The translations under genes were made by a program, and so were the position numbers. From Paraburkholderia sp. BL9I2N2 (lineage in GTDB: Bacteria; Pseudomonadota; Gammaproteobacteria; Burkholderiales; Burkholderiaceae): a DNA stretch of 64,000 bases. The first letter of the stretch is position 1. Every line of letters starts with the position of its first letter. Where the stretch lies: contig NZ_SMGP01000001.1 in assembly GCF_004339745.1 (NCBI RefSeq), positions 1,736,001 to 1,800,000 on the forward strand, read 5' to 3'. Shown one piece after another: positions 35,066 to 43,248 of this stretch. The notes below the pieces were generated by a model. It was not told the DNA's origin. It made no database searches and saw only the letters and a program-made list of their open reading frames with translations.

Positions 35066-36382
35066 TCAATCATGCGTGGTGCTGGTGTTGCGGGGAATCG
35101 TCACGAGCGTGAGCGCGGTGATCACGCCGAAGCCGATCAGCATCAGCGCGACCGGCCACGGCGCGCGCACTTTCGCATACAACGCGGTGGCGACGAGCGG
35201 CGCGAGTCCGCCGGAAAAGACCGAAGCGATTTCGTGACCGAGTGCCATGCCCGAATAACGCACTTCCGTGGGAAACAGTTCGCCCATCAATGCGGGTTGC
35301 GTGCCGATCATCGCCGCGTGGCAGAACGGCAGTCCGAGCACGAGCGACAGGAACACGAGCATCGGCTGATGCGTGTCGATCAGCCAGAACGCGGGAAACG
35401 CGATCACCACCAGGCCGAGCGCGCCGATCATATACACCGGCCGCCGCCCGATCACATCCGACAGACGCCCCCACAACACGATGGTCACGAGTTCGAGCAG
35501 CATGGCGAACATCACGCCGCCGAGCATCACCGAGACCGGCACGCCGATCGTCTTGCCGTACACCAGCACGAACGAAAGAAAGATATACGTCCCGCCGTTT
35601 TCGGCGACGCGCAGCCCCATCGCCTGCAAGACCTGCTTCGGATGATTGCGCAGCACCGTCAGCACCGGCATATGCTTCGGTTTGGCGGCCGTGAAGTCAC
35701 GGCTTTCCGGCAAGCGCCGGCGAATGTACACGCCGACGCCGAAGATCAGCACGCTGGCAAGAAACGGCACGCGCCAGCCCCACGACATGAAGCTTTCGAC
35801 CGGCAAGCGCTGCACCAGATAGAACGCGGCCGCCGACAACACGAAGCCACCCGCCACGCCCAACTGGCTGAACGCCGCATAGTAGCCGCGACGATTGGCC
35901 GGCGCGCTCTCGCTGATCAGCAGCACGCCGCCGCCCCATTCGCCGCCGGATGCGATGCCTTGCACGACCCGCAGACACACGAGCGCGGCAGGCGCGAGAA
36001 AGCCGACTTGCGAGAATGTGGGCAACAGGCCGATGCCGAAGGTCGCCACGCCCATCATCATCAGCGTGATGACGAGCGCGCGTTTGCGGCCGTGCCGGTC
36101 GCCGATATGGCCGAATACGATGCCGCCCAGCGGGCGCGCGAGGAAACCGATTGCAAAGCCCGCGAATGCGGCGAGCGTGCCCAGCAGCGGGTCGCCATGC
36201 ACCGGGAAGAACAGCGGTCCGAAGATCAGTGCGGCGGCGGTGCCGTATAGAAAAAAGTCGTACCACTCTAGCGCGTTGCCGAGCACGGAGGCGACGATGA
36301 TCCGCCGCAATGTTCGCGAGGTGGCCGGTGCCGCGGATGCAGGAGGCGCTCCGGCCGTGGGAGAAAACGTGTCGTTTTGCAT
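35066..36382 (-). CDS. MFS metabolite:H+ symporter, iac-associated
   Basis: 438 residues, 12 predicted membrane segments, metabolite:proton symporter (MHS) type: NALEWYDFFLYGTAAALIFG near residue 36 and GHIGDRHGRKRALVITL near 91 (the loop 2-3 signature), GIASGGEWGGGVLL near 143. In P. phytofirmans an MFS gene and a tautomerase gene of this cluster were reported to be needed to clear dioxindole-3-acetate, so this carrier may import indole-3-acetate or a metabolite. It lies 39 bases after the tautomerase, last of an iacC-iacD-tautomerase-MFS string. Confidence 0.85.
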   Translation of the reverse strand: MQNDTFSPTAGAPPASAAPATSRTLRRIIVASVLGNALEWYDFFLYGTAAALIFGPLFFPVHGDPLLGTLAAFAGFAIGFLARPLGGIVFGHIGDRHGRKRALVITLMMMGVATFGIGLLPTFSQVGFLAPAALVCLRVVQGIASGGEWGGGVLLISESAPANRRGYYAAFSQLGVAGGFVLSAAAFYLVQRLPVESFMSWGWRVPFLASVLIFGVGVYIRRRLPESRDFTAAKPKHMPVLTVLRNHPKQVLQAMGLRVAENGGTYIFLSFVLVYGKTIGVPVSVMLGGVMFAMLLELVTIVLWGRLSDVIGRRPVYMIGALGLVVIAFPAFWLIDTHQPMLVFLSLVLGLPFCHAAMIGTQPALMGELFPTEVRYSGMALGHEIASVFSGGLAPLVATALYAKVRAPWPVALMLIGFGVITALTLVTIPRNTSTTHD

Positions 36383-36421
36383 CGTCGTGCTCGCTGTTCG
36401 CGGTGGTTAATGGGGAAGGCG

Positions 36422-36805
36422 TTAACGTCCGAGTGATTTCGCGGTCTGGCCACCAATGCCGAAATCGGTATTCGGAATGTCCTTGATCATCACGCGGGCG
36501 GCGGCGAGCGGCGTGTCGAGCACGTCCGCGCCGGTTTTGCTGAGCGCGGCGATCAAGGCTTCTTTTTGCGCGGGCGTGCGGCCGGCGATGAGGATCGCCA
36601 CGATGGTGAGAAGCGGTGCCCGAGTGTTCGCATTGCTCGCGCCACCCAAGCCGAAATCGTGCGGCGGCAATTCACTCAGCAGAATCCGCACCGATTCGGC
36701 GGGTGCGCCGATTGCAGTGACCGTAGCCTGCGTGAGACCCGCGATCAACTGCGCCTTGCGCGCCACTTCGTAACCTTCCGGCAAAAAAACTTCTAATGTG
36801 GGCAT
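36422..36805 (-). CDS. Two-domain tautomerase (4-oxalocrotonate tautomerase superfamily), iac-associated
   Basis: 127 residues containing two tandem tautomerase units (~2-63 and ~65-125). The first keeps the N-terminal catalytic Pro2 (MPTLEVFLPEG). The second begins APLLTIVAIL, with an internal Pro. Each ends with a similar motif (LPPHDFGLGG and IPNTDFGIGG), showing an internal duplication. A tautomerase-superfamily gene (iacY) in the P. phytofirmans cluster is reported to act in removal of dioxindole-3-acetate; this is the likely equivalent. Same strand as iacD, 31 bases downstream. Confidence 0.8.
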   Translation of the reverse strand: MPTLEVFLPEGYEVARKAQLIAGLTQATVTAIGAPAESVRILLSELPPHDFGLGGASNANTRAPLLTIVAILIAGRTPAQKEALIAALSKTGADVLDTPLAAARVMIKDIPNTDFGIGGQTAKSLGR

Positions 36806-36836
36806 CGCTGCGCTCGTAGTTTCAAAGGCCAGGAGA

Positions 36837-37337
36837 TCAGAGCAGGAAGCCGATCGCGCTCAACGCTTCGGTCGAATCGATCAGCCGGATCACCTTCTGC
36901 ACGATGCGCGGCTCGCCGCTCGCGAAACTGATGCGATGCGTGAGGTCCGCGGCGAACAGCGTCGACTTGCCGCGTTTATAGGCAACGATGACTTGCGCCG
37001 AATTCACCGTGACCTCATCGCTGGCGTCGCTCGTGAGTGTGAATCGCGACACGGTGCGCACCGTGCGGGCGGCGTCGCTCGCCGAGGCCGAATAGCCGGA
37101 CGTCATGCGTTGCACGCGTTTTTCGCGCATGTCCTGATCGTCGTATGCGTAGTTCAGCGTGGCGGCGAAGTCGGTGGTGTCGTGATCGATCGGCACCACG
37201 TAGAAGCCCGCCGGGTCCCACAGCGTGAGCCACTCGCGATAGTCCTTGCGATCCAGCAGTTCGGCTTCGCGCCAGATCAGTTCGATCGCACCGGCAAATG
37301 TCTTCTGCGAAAACAGCGTATTTCTGTCGTCCATCAT
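36837..37337 (-). CDS. iacD: IacD ring-hydroxylating dioxygenase small subunit
   Basis: 166 residues, NTF2-like beta subunit of Rieske oxygenases: AIELIWREAELLDRKDYREWLTLW (core LLDRKDYREWLTLW) and the DHDTTDFAATLNYAYDD segment. Start ATG 37337 behind GGAGCA; a second ATG follows immediately. It overlaps the iacC stop. It stabilises the alpha subunit and has no metal site. Confidence 0.87.
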   Translation of the reverse strand: MMDDRNTLFSQKTFAGAIELIWREAELLDRKDYREWLTLWDPAGFYVVPIDHDTTDFAATLNYAYDDQDMREKRVQRMTSGYSASASDAARTVRTVSRFTLTSDASDEVTVNSAQVIVAYKRGKSTLFAADLTHRISFASGEPRIVQKVIRLIDSTEALSAIGFLL

Positions 37338-38617
37338 GCTTGCTCCATCATCGTGCGCCATTGCGCGTACGCTTCGCGCATGCCGGTTTCGTCGGTGGCG
37401 TGGGCGGTTTTTTCACCGTTTGGCGCTGTGCTCTCGCGATTCAAGCCGCGGTTCACGAGAATCGGCAGATCGGGGCCCGCCTGCGAGCCGCGCTGCACGC
37501 GCTCCCACGCTTCGGCGTCATCGGGGCTGCCGAAACCGAACGGGCCCTGGAAGTGTTCGTGAATGCGCAGACGCACGCGGTTCGCTTCCTCGGGGCCGCC
37601 GTCCATGGCGAGCGCGACGTGGCGGATCTCGGTCTCGTTCGCTGAAATAGGCCGCAGCACGCGGAAAAAGGCCATCGACAGCGCGAGGTTTGGAAACAGG
37701 TTCAGATTGAAGCCGACGCCCATCAGAGAGCGTACGATGCGGCGCACTTCTTCCGGCGTGTGGTCCTTCGCGAGCGAGGCGGCGAGTTCTTCGAAGCGTT
37801 CGGGAATTGGCGCGCCGTCGTCCTTGTCGAGATCGACGATCTCCGGCACCAGCACGGCGAGGCTGTGGCCGTTGCCGAGCGAGCGGCAGAAGGCTTCGTC
37901 GCTCGTCATGAAGCTCGTGATCGCGGCGGCGGTTTCGTCGTCGATCGACTTCATCCAGGACTTGTGGACTACCGGGAAGTGATACAGGTCGGTGGTGTTC
38001 TCGAGCTGGATCTTCCAGTTGCCGTTGAAGCGGAAGCGATGCTCGCCGTTAGCCTTGATCGGATAGCCCGCGCCTTGCTTCATGAACAGATCGATCCAGG
38101 GCTTGGCGCCGCCGAGGAAATCTTCGAGCGGCTCGATGTCCTGATTGAAGCTCGCGAAGATCAGGCCTTGATAGATGCCCACGCGCAGACTGGCGAGCGG
38201 CAGTTCGGTCTTGTCGACCACGCCTTCGTAACCGTCGCCGTATGGCAACGCGCGCAATGCGCCGTCGAGGCCATAGGTCCAACTGTGATATGGGCACGTG
38301 AAGCCTTTGGCGTTGCCCTTGTGCTGTTCGCAGACGGTCGCGCCGCGGTGACGGCAGCGGTTCTGCAGGACGTTGACGGCGCCGCTCTTGTCGCGCACCA
38401 CGATCACCGGCTGACGGCCAATCGTGGTGGTGCGGAAGTCGCCCGGATTCGGCAGCTCGCTTTCGTGCGCGACCCAGATCCACGTCTTGTAGAAAATGCG
38501 CTCGAGTTCCGCTTCGAAGACGGCCGGGTCGTAGTACAGCGACGGGGCCACGCGATCGGACTGCGCGCGCTGATATAACGCGCTCGTGTCGACGGTCTGA
38601 TATGAGGATTCGCTCAT
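37334..38617 (-). CDS. iacC: IacC Rieske dioxygenase large subunit
   Basis: 427 residues from ATG 38617. Rieske [2Fe-2S] ligands are Cys88, His90 (NRCRHRGATVC), Cys108 and His111 (FTCPYHSWTYG). The mononuclear-iron site includes NTTDLYHFPVVHKSW near residue 203. IacC with IacD and reductase IacF hydroxylates an oxidised indole-acetate intermediate on the route to catechol. The frame is open to 38677, but the Met at 38617 gives the usual N-terminus. Divergent from a LysR regulator 92 bases away. Confidence 0.9.
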   Translation of the reverse strand: MSESSYQTVDTSALYQRAQSDRVAPSLYYDPAVFEAELERIFYKTWIWVAHESELPNPGDFRTTTIGRQPVIVVRDKSGAVNVLQNRCRHRGATVCEQHKGNAKGFTCPYHSWTYGLDGALRALPYGDGYEGVVDKTELPLASLRVGIYQGLIFASFNQDIEPLEDFLGGAKPWIDLFMKQGAGYPIKANGEHRFRFNGNWKIQLENTTDLYHFPVVHKSWMKSIDDETAAAITSFMTSDEAFCRSLGNGHSLAVLVPEIVDLDKDDGAPIPERFEELAASLAKDHTPEEVRRIVRSLMGVGFNLNLFPNLALSMAFFRVLRPISANETEIRHVALAMDGGPEEANRVRLRIHEHFQGPFGFGSPDDAEAWERVQRGSQAGPDLPILVNRGLNRESTAPNGEKTAHATDETGMREAYAQWRTMMEQA

Positions 38618-38663
38618 GGCTGTGTAGGTGGGGTGGTCGATGAAGCGCAGTCTCGCCGACTCG

Positions 38664-38677
38664 TTGATATGCGTCAA
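38664..38677 (+). promoter_or_regulatory. Candidate LysR operator (TTGA-N6-TCAA)
   Basis: The dyad ttgatatgcgtcaa lies between iacC and the divergent LysR gene and contains a T-N11-A core as in LysR sites. Position fits autoregulation and activation of iacCD. By-eye call. Confidence 0.4.
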
Positions 38678-38709
38678 ATTGATCTAAAATGAAATATAAA
38701 ATCAACCGC

Positions 38710-39642
38710 ATGGATATCTCAATGAACTCGCTGGACCACGTCGACCTCAATTTGCTGCGCGTTTTTCAGGCGATCGTCGAAGAACGCAGCCTCACCCGCG
38801 CGGGCGAGCGGCTGGCGCTGTCGCAACCCGCCATCAGCTATTCGCTGGGGCGTTTGCGCACGCTGTTCGACGATCCGCTGTTCATCCGCACGCGGGCCGG
38901 CATGCAGCCCACGCCGATCGCTCTGGAACTGTCCACTATCGTGTCCCGCGCGCTCGATACGGTGCGCGAAGCGCTCCGTTACGCGGAGCATTTCGACCCG
39001 GCGGTGAGCACGCGCACGTTCCGGCTATCGCTCTCGGACGCGGGCGAACTGGCCTATCTGCCGCCGATCTGCGAGGCTTTGCACCGGCAGGCGCCGCGTG
39101 TGAGATTGCGCATCGAGCCGTTGCCGGTCGAGGAAATGGAAGACGCACTGCGCGCGAGCCGGCTCGATTTCGCCATCGGCAATCTGCCTACGTTGACCGC
39201 GCGTACACGGCATCAGGCGCTGTTTGAAGAGACGTACGTGTGTATGACGAGGAAGCGCCGCGGCCTGCCGCGCACGAAGGACCTGAGCCTGAAGGCGTTT
39301 CTGGATGCGTCGCACGTGCAGATCAGCTCGGTCGAGCACAGCCACCATGCGCTCGACGACGAATTCCGCGCGCAAGGCGTCGGGCGTCATATTGCGCTGG
39401 AACTACCGCATTTCGTGGCCTTGCCGAGTGTGCTGGCCGTCACGGATCTGTTCGCCACGCTGCCGCGGCGTCTCGCGCATATTTTCAATCGCGACGGCGG
39501 CTTTCAGATCTATGAGTTGCCCGTGACCTTGCCGATCGCGGCGGTTACGATGCACTGGCACGAGCATTTCGATCAGGACGAGGGCAACGTGTGGCTGCGC
39601 AACCTGATGGGGGATATCGTGCGGCGCTTCGACGAGAAGTGA
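38710..39642 (+). CDS. LysR-family regulator adjacent to iacC
   Basis: About 310 residues (starts at 38689, 38710 and 38722 are all possible; none has a clear ribosome site). HTH domain: DLNLLRVFQAIVEERSLTRAGERLALSQPAISYSLGRLR (core LTRAGERLALSQPAISYSL), NodD/LeuO-like subgroup by its N-terminus. Effector domain ~90-300. It is divergent from iacC, so it likely controls iacCD. A LysR regulator of the P. phytofirmans cluster is reported to respond to dioxindole-3-acetate. Convergent with catR. Confidence 0.87.
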   Translation: MDISMNSLDHVDLNLLRVFQAIVEERSLTRAGERLALSQPAISYSLGRLRTLFDDPLFIRTRAGMQPTPIALELSTIVSRALDTVREALRYAEHFDPAVSTRTFRLSLSDAGELAYLPPICEALHRQAPRVRLRIEPLPVEEMEDALRASRLDFAIGNLPTLTARTRHQALFEETYVCMTRKRRGLPRTKDLSLKAFLDASHVQISSVEHSHHALDDEFRAQGVGRHIALELPHFVALPSVLAVTDLFATLPRRLAHIFNRDGGFQIYELPVTLPIAAVTMHWHEHFDQDEGNVWLRNLMGDIVRRFDEK

Positions 39643-39655
39643 CTGCCGGGCCGCG

Positions 39656-40543
39656 TCAGGCCCGTTTGAACAGGTCCCGTGCGATCGAACACAGCAGTGT
39701 GGTGGTCGGCGATTCATCCTGCTGACGCCGGCTCATGATGATTGGCGAAGCGATATTGGCCGCCGGAATGGGCCGGTAGACCACGCCGTGCGCGCGCAGA
39801 CCTTCCACGCTTTCCGGCACGAGGCACACGCCCACTTGCGCCGCCACCAGACCCAAAGCGGTCTGCAATTCCCGCACTTCGTGGATCGCTTTCGGCTCCA
39901 GCGCATGGTCGTGCATGGCCGATAGCTGCTGGTCGGCATAGCTCGGGCGCGGCGTGCTCGGGTAGACGATCAGAGTTTCCTGCGCGAGGGCTGCGAGCGT
40001 TAGCGGCTTCTTCTGCCGGGCGAGCGGATGGTCTTGCGGCAGCGCGGCAATCATTCTTTCCTCTAGAAGGACTTCGCGTGCGAGTTGCGCATCGTCAAAA
40101 CGCAGGCGGCCGAAGCCCACGTCGATACGGCCGCCCTTGAGCGCCGCGAGTTGTTCGATCGTGAACATCTCGATCAGCGACAGTTCGATATGCGGCGCCG
40201 CCTCGCGAAACGCGCGGATCACGGCGGGCAGCGCGCCGTACAGCGTCGACGGCACGAAGCCGATCACGACGCGCTCGGCCAGTTGCGCGAGGCGCCGCGT
40301 GAGCGGGGCGAGTTCGTCCGCTTCGTCGACGAGGCGCTTGGCCTGCGTATAGAAAATCCGCCCGGCTTCGGTCAGTCGCAGCGGCCGCGAACCGCGCTCG
40401 AACAGCGCCAACCCGACGCTTTCCTCGATCTGCTGGATCTGGCGGCTGAGCGGCGGCTGGGTCATATGCAGGCGATGGGCGGCCCGCGTGATGTTCATCT
40501 CTTCCGCGACCGCGATGAAGTAGCGGAGTTGGCGTAGTTCCAT
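39656..40543 (-). CDS. catR: CatR/BenM-type LysR regulator
   Basis: 295 residues starting MELRQLRYFIAVAEEMNITR, the CatR/CatM/BenM N-terminus, with HTH AAHRLHMTQPPLSRQIQQIE. The effector domain has IGFVPSTLYGALPAVIRAFR, characteristic of muconate-responsive members. It is divergent from catB, and a perfect ATAC-N7-GTAT site sits 3 bases upstream of its start. It should activate catBAC in response to cis,cis-muconate. Confidence 0.92.
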   Translation of the reverse strand: MELRQLRYFIAVAEEMNITRAAHRLHMTQPPLSRQIQQIEESVGLALFERGSRPLRLTEAGRIFYTQAKRLVDEADELAPLTRRLAQLAERVVIGFVPSTLYGALPAVIRAFREAAPHIELSLIEMFTIEQLAALKGGRIDVGFGRLRFDDAQLAREVLLEERMIAALPQDHPLARQKKPLTLAALAQETLIVYPSTPRPSYADQQLSAMHDHALEPKAIHEVRELQTALGLVAAQVGVCLVPESVEGLRAHGVVYRPIPAANIASPIIMSRRQQDESPTTTLLCSIARDLFKRA

Positions 40544-40545
40544 GC

Positions 40546-40560
40546 ATACCCCTACGGTAT
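40546..40560 (+). promoter_or_regulatory. CatR/BenM operator, ATAC-N7-GTAT
   Basis: atacccctacggtat in the catR/catB spacer is an exact ATAC-N7-GTAT dyad, the consensus known for CatM/BenM and CatR binding. It lies immediately upstream of the catR start and ~87 bases before catB, suited to catB activation and catR autorepression. Confidence 0.8.
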
Positions 40561-40646
40561 GGAAGTAGTCGGAATCGGTGTTGGACTGCTTCGCGGGTTG
40601 TTTCTACTATTGGGGCTCCCGGTCAAGCAGTTCAGGAGGGCAACGA

Positions 40647-41804
40647 ATGATAGCAACACCCGTGAAGATCGAGAGCGTGGAGACGATTCTCGTCGACGTA
40701 CCGACGATCCGTCCGCATCGCCTCTCGGTCGCAACGATGAATTGCCAGACACTGGTGCTGGTGCGCATCCGTTGCGCGGACGGCTTGGTCGGCGTGGGCG
40801 AGGGCACCACGATCGGCGGCCTCGCTTATGGCGAGGAAAGCCCGGAAAGTATCAAGGCCAACATCGACACCTATTTCGCACCGTTGCTCAAAGGATTGGA
40901 CGCGACGCGTCCGGGCGCCGCGATGGCGAAACTGCGCGAGCTGTTTCAGGGCAACCGTTTTGCGAAATCCGCGCTGGAAACGGCTTTGTTCGATGCGCAG
41001 GCACAACGCCTCGGCGTGCCGCTGTCGGAGTTGTTCGGCGGCCGCGTGCGCGATTCCGTGGAGGTGGCGTGGACGCTCGCGAGCGGGGACACGCAGCGCG
41101 ATATCGACGAAGCCGAGCAGGTGTATGAAACGAAGCGCCATCGCGTGTTCAAGCTGAAGATCGGCACGCGTGCGGTCGCCGAGGATGCGGCGCATGTCGT
41201 CGCGATCAGAAAAGCATTGGAAGGACGCGGCGAAGTACGCGTTGATGTGAACCAGGCGTGGAGCGAATCGGAGGCGATCTGGGCCGCGCGGCGTTTTGCC
41301 GATGCGGGCGTGACGCTGATCGAGCAGCCCATCGCGGCGGAGAATCGCGCGGGCCTCAAGCGTCTGACCGACCTCGCTCAGGTGCCGATCATGGCCGACG
41401 AAGCACTGCACGGCCCGGCCGATGCGTTCTCCGTTGCCAGCGCGCGCGCCGCCGATGTATTCGCCGTGAAGATCGCGCAATCGGGCGGCCTCGTGGGCGC
41501 CGCGCACGTGGCGGTCATCGCGTCGGCCGCGAATATCGACCTGTACGGCGGCACGATGCTCGAAGGCGCGGTCGGCACGATCGCCTCGGCGCAACTCTTC
41601 AGCACCTTCGGCGAGTTGAAGTGGGGCACGGAACTGTTCGGCCCCTTGCTGCTGACCGAAGAGATCCTCATCGAACCGCTGCGCTACGAGAATTTCGCGC
41701 TGCATCTGCCTCAAGGTCCGGGTCTTGGCATCACGCTCGACTGGGACAAGATCGAGCGCCTGCGGCGCGATACGCGCAAAGGCGCCAGCGTCACCACGAA
41801 CTGA
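40647..41804 (+). CDS. catB: Muconate cycloisomerase
   Basis: 385 residues from ATG 40647 behind AGGAGGG. Enolase-superfamily enzyme turning cis,cis-muconate to muconolactone. Motifs: RPHRLSVATMNCQ near residue 22, the KxK base pair (Lys169, Lys171 in VFKLKIGT), the VDVNQAW metal Asp, IEQPIAAEN, and MADEALHG with the later metal ligands. First gene of catBAC; 55 bases precede catA. Confidence 0.96.
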   Translation: MIATPVKIESVETILVDVPTIRPHRLSVATMNCQTLVLVRIRCADGLVGVGEGTTIGGLAYGEESPESIKANIDTYFAPLLKGLDATRPGAAMAKLRELFQGNRFAKSALETALFDAQAQRLGVPLSELFGGRVRDSVEVAWTLASGDTQRDIDEAEQVYETKRHRVFKLKIGTRAVAEDAAHVVAIRKALEGRGEVRVDVNQAWSESEAIWAARRFADAGVTLIEQPIAAENRAGLKRLTDLAQVPIMADEALHGPADAFSVASARAADVFAVKIAQSGGLVGAAHVAVIASAANIDLYGGTMLEGAVGTIASAQLFSTFGELKWGTELFGPLLLTEEILIEPLRYENFALHLPQGPGLGITLDWDKIERLRRDTRKGASVTTN

Positions 41805-41859
41805 AGCACTGAAGGCTCATCCGTTAGCCATCCAGAACATCAATCGAAGGAGATACCCC

Positions 41860-42768
41860 ATGAACAAGCAAGCTATCGACGCGCTGCTCAATAAAATCAA
41901 CGACAGCGCCACCAGCGAAGGCAATCCGCGCACCAGGCAGATCGTCAACCGGATCGTGCAGGACCTGTTCTATACGATCGAAGACCTCGACGTGCAGCCC
42001 GCCGAATTCTGGACCGCGCTGAACTATCTCGGCGACGCCGGCAAGAGCGGCGAACTCGGTCTGCTGGCCGCGGGTCTGGGTTTCGAGCATTTTCTCGATC
42101 TGCGTCTGGATGAAGCGGAGGCGAAGGCCGGCATTGAAGGTGGCACGCCGCGCACGATCGAAGGCCCGTTGTATGTGGCCGGCGCGCCGGTCTCCGATGG
42201 GCATGCGCGCCTCGACGACGGCACCGATCCGGGCCAGACGCTGATCATGCGCGGCCGCGTGCTGGGCGAAGACGGCAAGCCGCTCGCTCACGCGCTCGTC
42301 GAAGTGTGGCACGCGAACCATCTCGGCAACTACTCGTACTTCGATAAATCGCAGCCGGCCTTCAATCTGCGCCGCTCGATCCGTACCGACGCCGAAGGCA
42401 AATACAGCTTCCGCAGCGTCGTGCCGGTCGGCTATAGCGTGCCGCCGCAAGGCCAGACGCAACTGTTGCTCGATCAACTCGGCCGTCATGGGCATCGTCC
42501 GGCGCATATTCACTTCTTCGTTTCCGCGCCGGGTTTTCGCAAGCTGACCACGCAGATCAACATCGACGGCGATCCGTATCTGTGGGACGACTTCGCCTTC
42601 GCCACGCGCGACGGCCTCGTGCCGGCGGTCAAGCAGGCTGAAGGCGCCGAAGGCAAACCGTATGGCGTGGAGGGTAATTTCGCGCTGATCGATTTCGACT
42701 TCACGCTGTTCAAGGAGCGCGACAATCTGCCGGACGCCGAAGTGGAGCGTCTGCGCGCTGAAGCCTGA
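41860..42768 (+). CDS. catA: Catechol 1,2-dioxygenase
   Basis: 302 residues from ATG 41860 behind GAAGGAGA. Intradiol dioxygenase with an N-terminal helical dimerisation domain (1-100) and the catalytic beta-sandwich. Likely Fe(III) ligands: Tyr158 (GNYSYFDKSQP), Tyr192 (VGYSVPP), His216 and His218 (GHRPAHIHFF). It cleaves the catechol formed by the iac enzymes to cis,cis-muconate. The frame is open from 41725 but the upstream part overlaps catB. Confidence 0.97.
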   Translation: MNKQAIDALLNKINDSATSEGNPRTRQIVNRIVQDLFYTIEDLDVQPAEFWTALNYLGDAGKSGELGLLAAGLGFEHFLDLRLDEAEAKAGIEGGTPRTIEGPLYVAGAPVSDGHARLDDGTDPGQTLIMRGRVLGEDGKPLAHALVEVWHANHLGNYSYFDKSQPAFNLRRSIRTDAEGKYSFRSVVPVGYSVPPQGQTQLLLDQLGRHGHRPAHIHFFVSAPGFRKLTTQINIDGDPYLWDDFAFATRDGLVPAVKQAEGAEGKPYGVEGNFALIDFDFTLFKERDNLPDAEVERLRAEA

Positions 42769-42837
42769 TGCCGCTTTCGCGGGGCTGAAACCGGGCACCT
42801 GAGAGAAAACGCCCGGACATATCGCACGAATCTGTCG

Positions 42838-42882
42838 GCCCTGGTTGCGCGGCGCGATTGGCCGGGCCGCCAGGGCTTTTTT
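42838..42882 (+). terminator. Terminator-like hairpin between catA and catC
   Basis: gccctgg (42838-42844) pairs with ccagggc (42870-42876), followed by six T residues. The 25-base loop is GC-rich and may fold further. It sits inside the cat gene string, so it may partly separate catC expression from catBA. Confidence 0.6.
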
Positions 42883-42908
42883 GTTACCGATCAGAGAGGA
42901 GAGCAAGC

Positions 42909-43199
42909 ATGCTGTTTCACGTTGAGATGACCGTCCACCTGCCGGCCGATATGGATGCCGAACGCGCCGCGCGCCTGAAGGCCGATGAGAAGGCGATGTC
43001 GCAAAGGCTTCAACAGGAGGGCGTGTGGCGGCATCTGTGGCGCATTGCCGGCCGCTACGCGAATATCAGCGTGTTCGACGTGGAGAGCCCCGCGCATCTG
43101 CATGACGTGCTGAGCCAGTTGCCGCTGTTTCCGTATATGGATGTCGAAGTGCGCGCGCTGTGCCGGCATGCGTCGTCGATTCGCGACGACGACCGGTAA
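42909..43199 (+). CDS. catC: Muconolactone delta-isomerase
   Basis: 96 residues from ATG 42909 behind AGAGGAGAG. Family start MLFHVEMTVHLPADMD, then GVWRHLWRIAGRYANISVFDV (core WRIAGRYANISVFDV) and LSQLPLFPYMDVEVRAL near the C-terminus. It converts muconolactone to 3-oxoadipate enol-lactone. The later pathway genes (catD, pca) are not in this window. Confidence 0.97.
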   Translation: MLFHVEMTVHLPADMDAERAARLKADEKAMSQRLQQEGVWRHLWRIAGRYANISVFDVESPAHLHDVLSQLPLFPYMDVEVRALCRHASSIRDDDR

Positions 43200-43215
43200 G
43201 ACGAGGCGGTTGTGA

Positions 43216-43239
43216 AAGGTGCTGCGAACGCAGCACCTT
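43216..43239. terminator. Hairpin between convergent catC and iacF
   Basis: A perfect 10-bp stem, aaggtgctgc / gcagcacctt, with a GAAC loop. It lies between two convergent genes and can serve both strands; the downstream T tract is short. Confidence 0.7.
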
Positions 43240-43248
43240 GTTGATGCT

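Noticed and set aside
33409..35073. 554-codon open frame antisense to the PAS kinase
   Set aside because: High-GC codon bias keeps the opposite strand open; the sense frame has full PAS and kinase motifs, the antisense frame has none.
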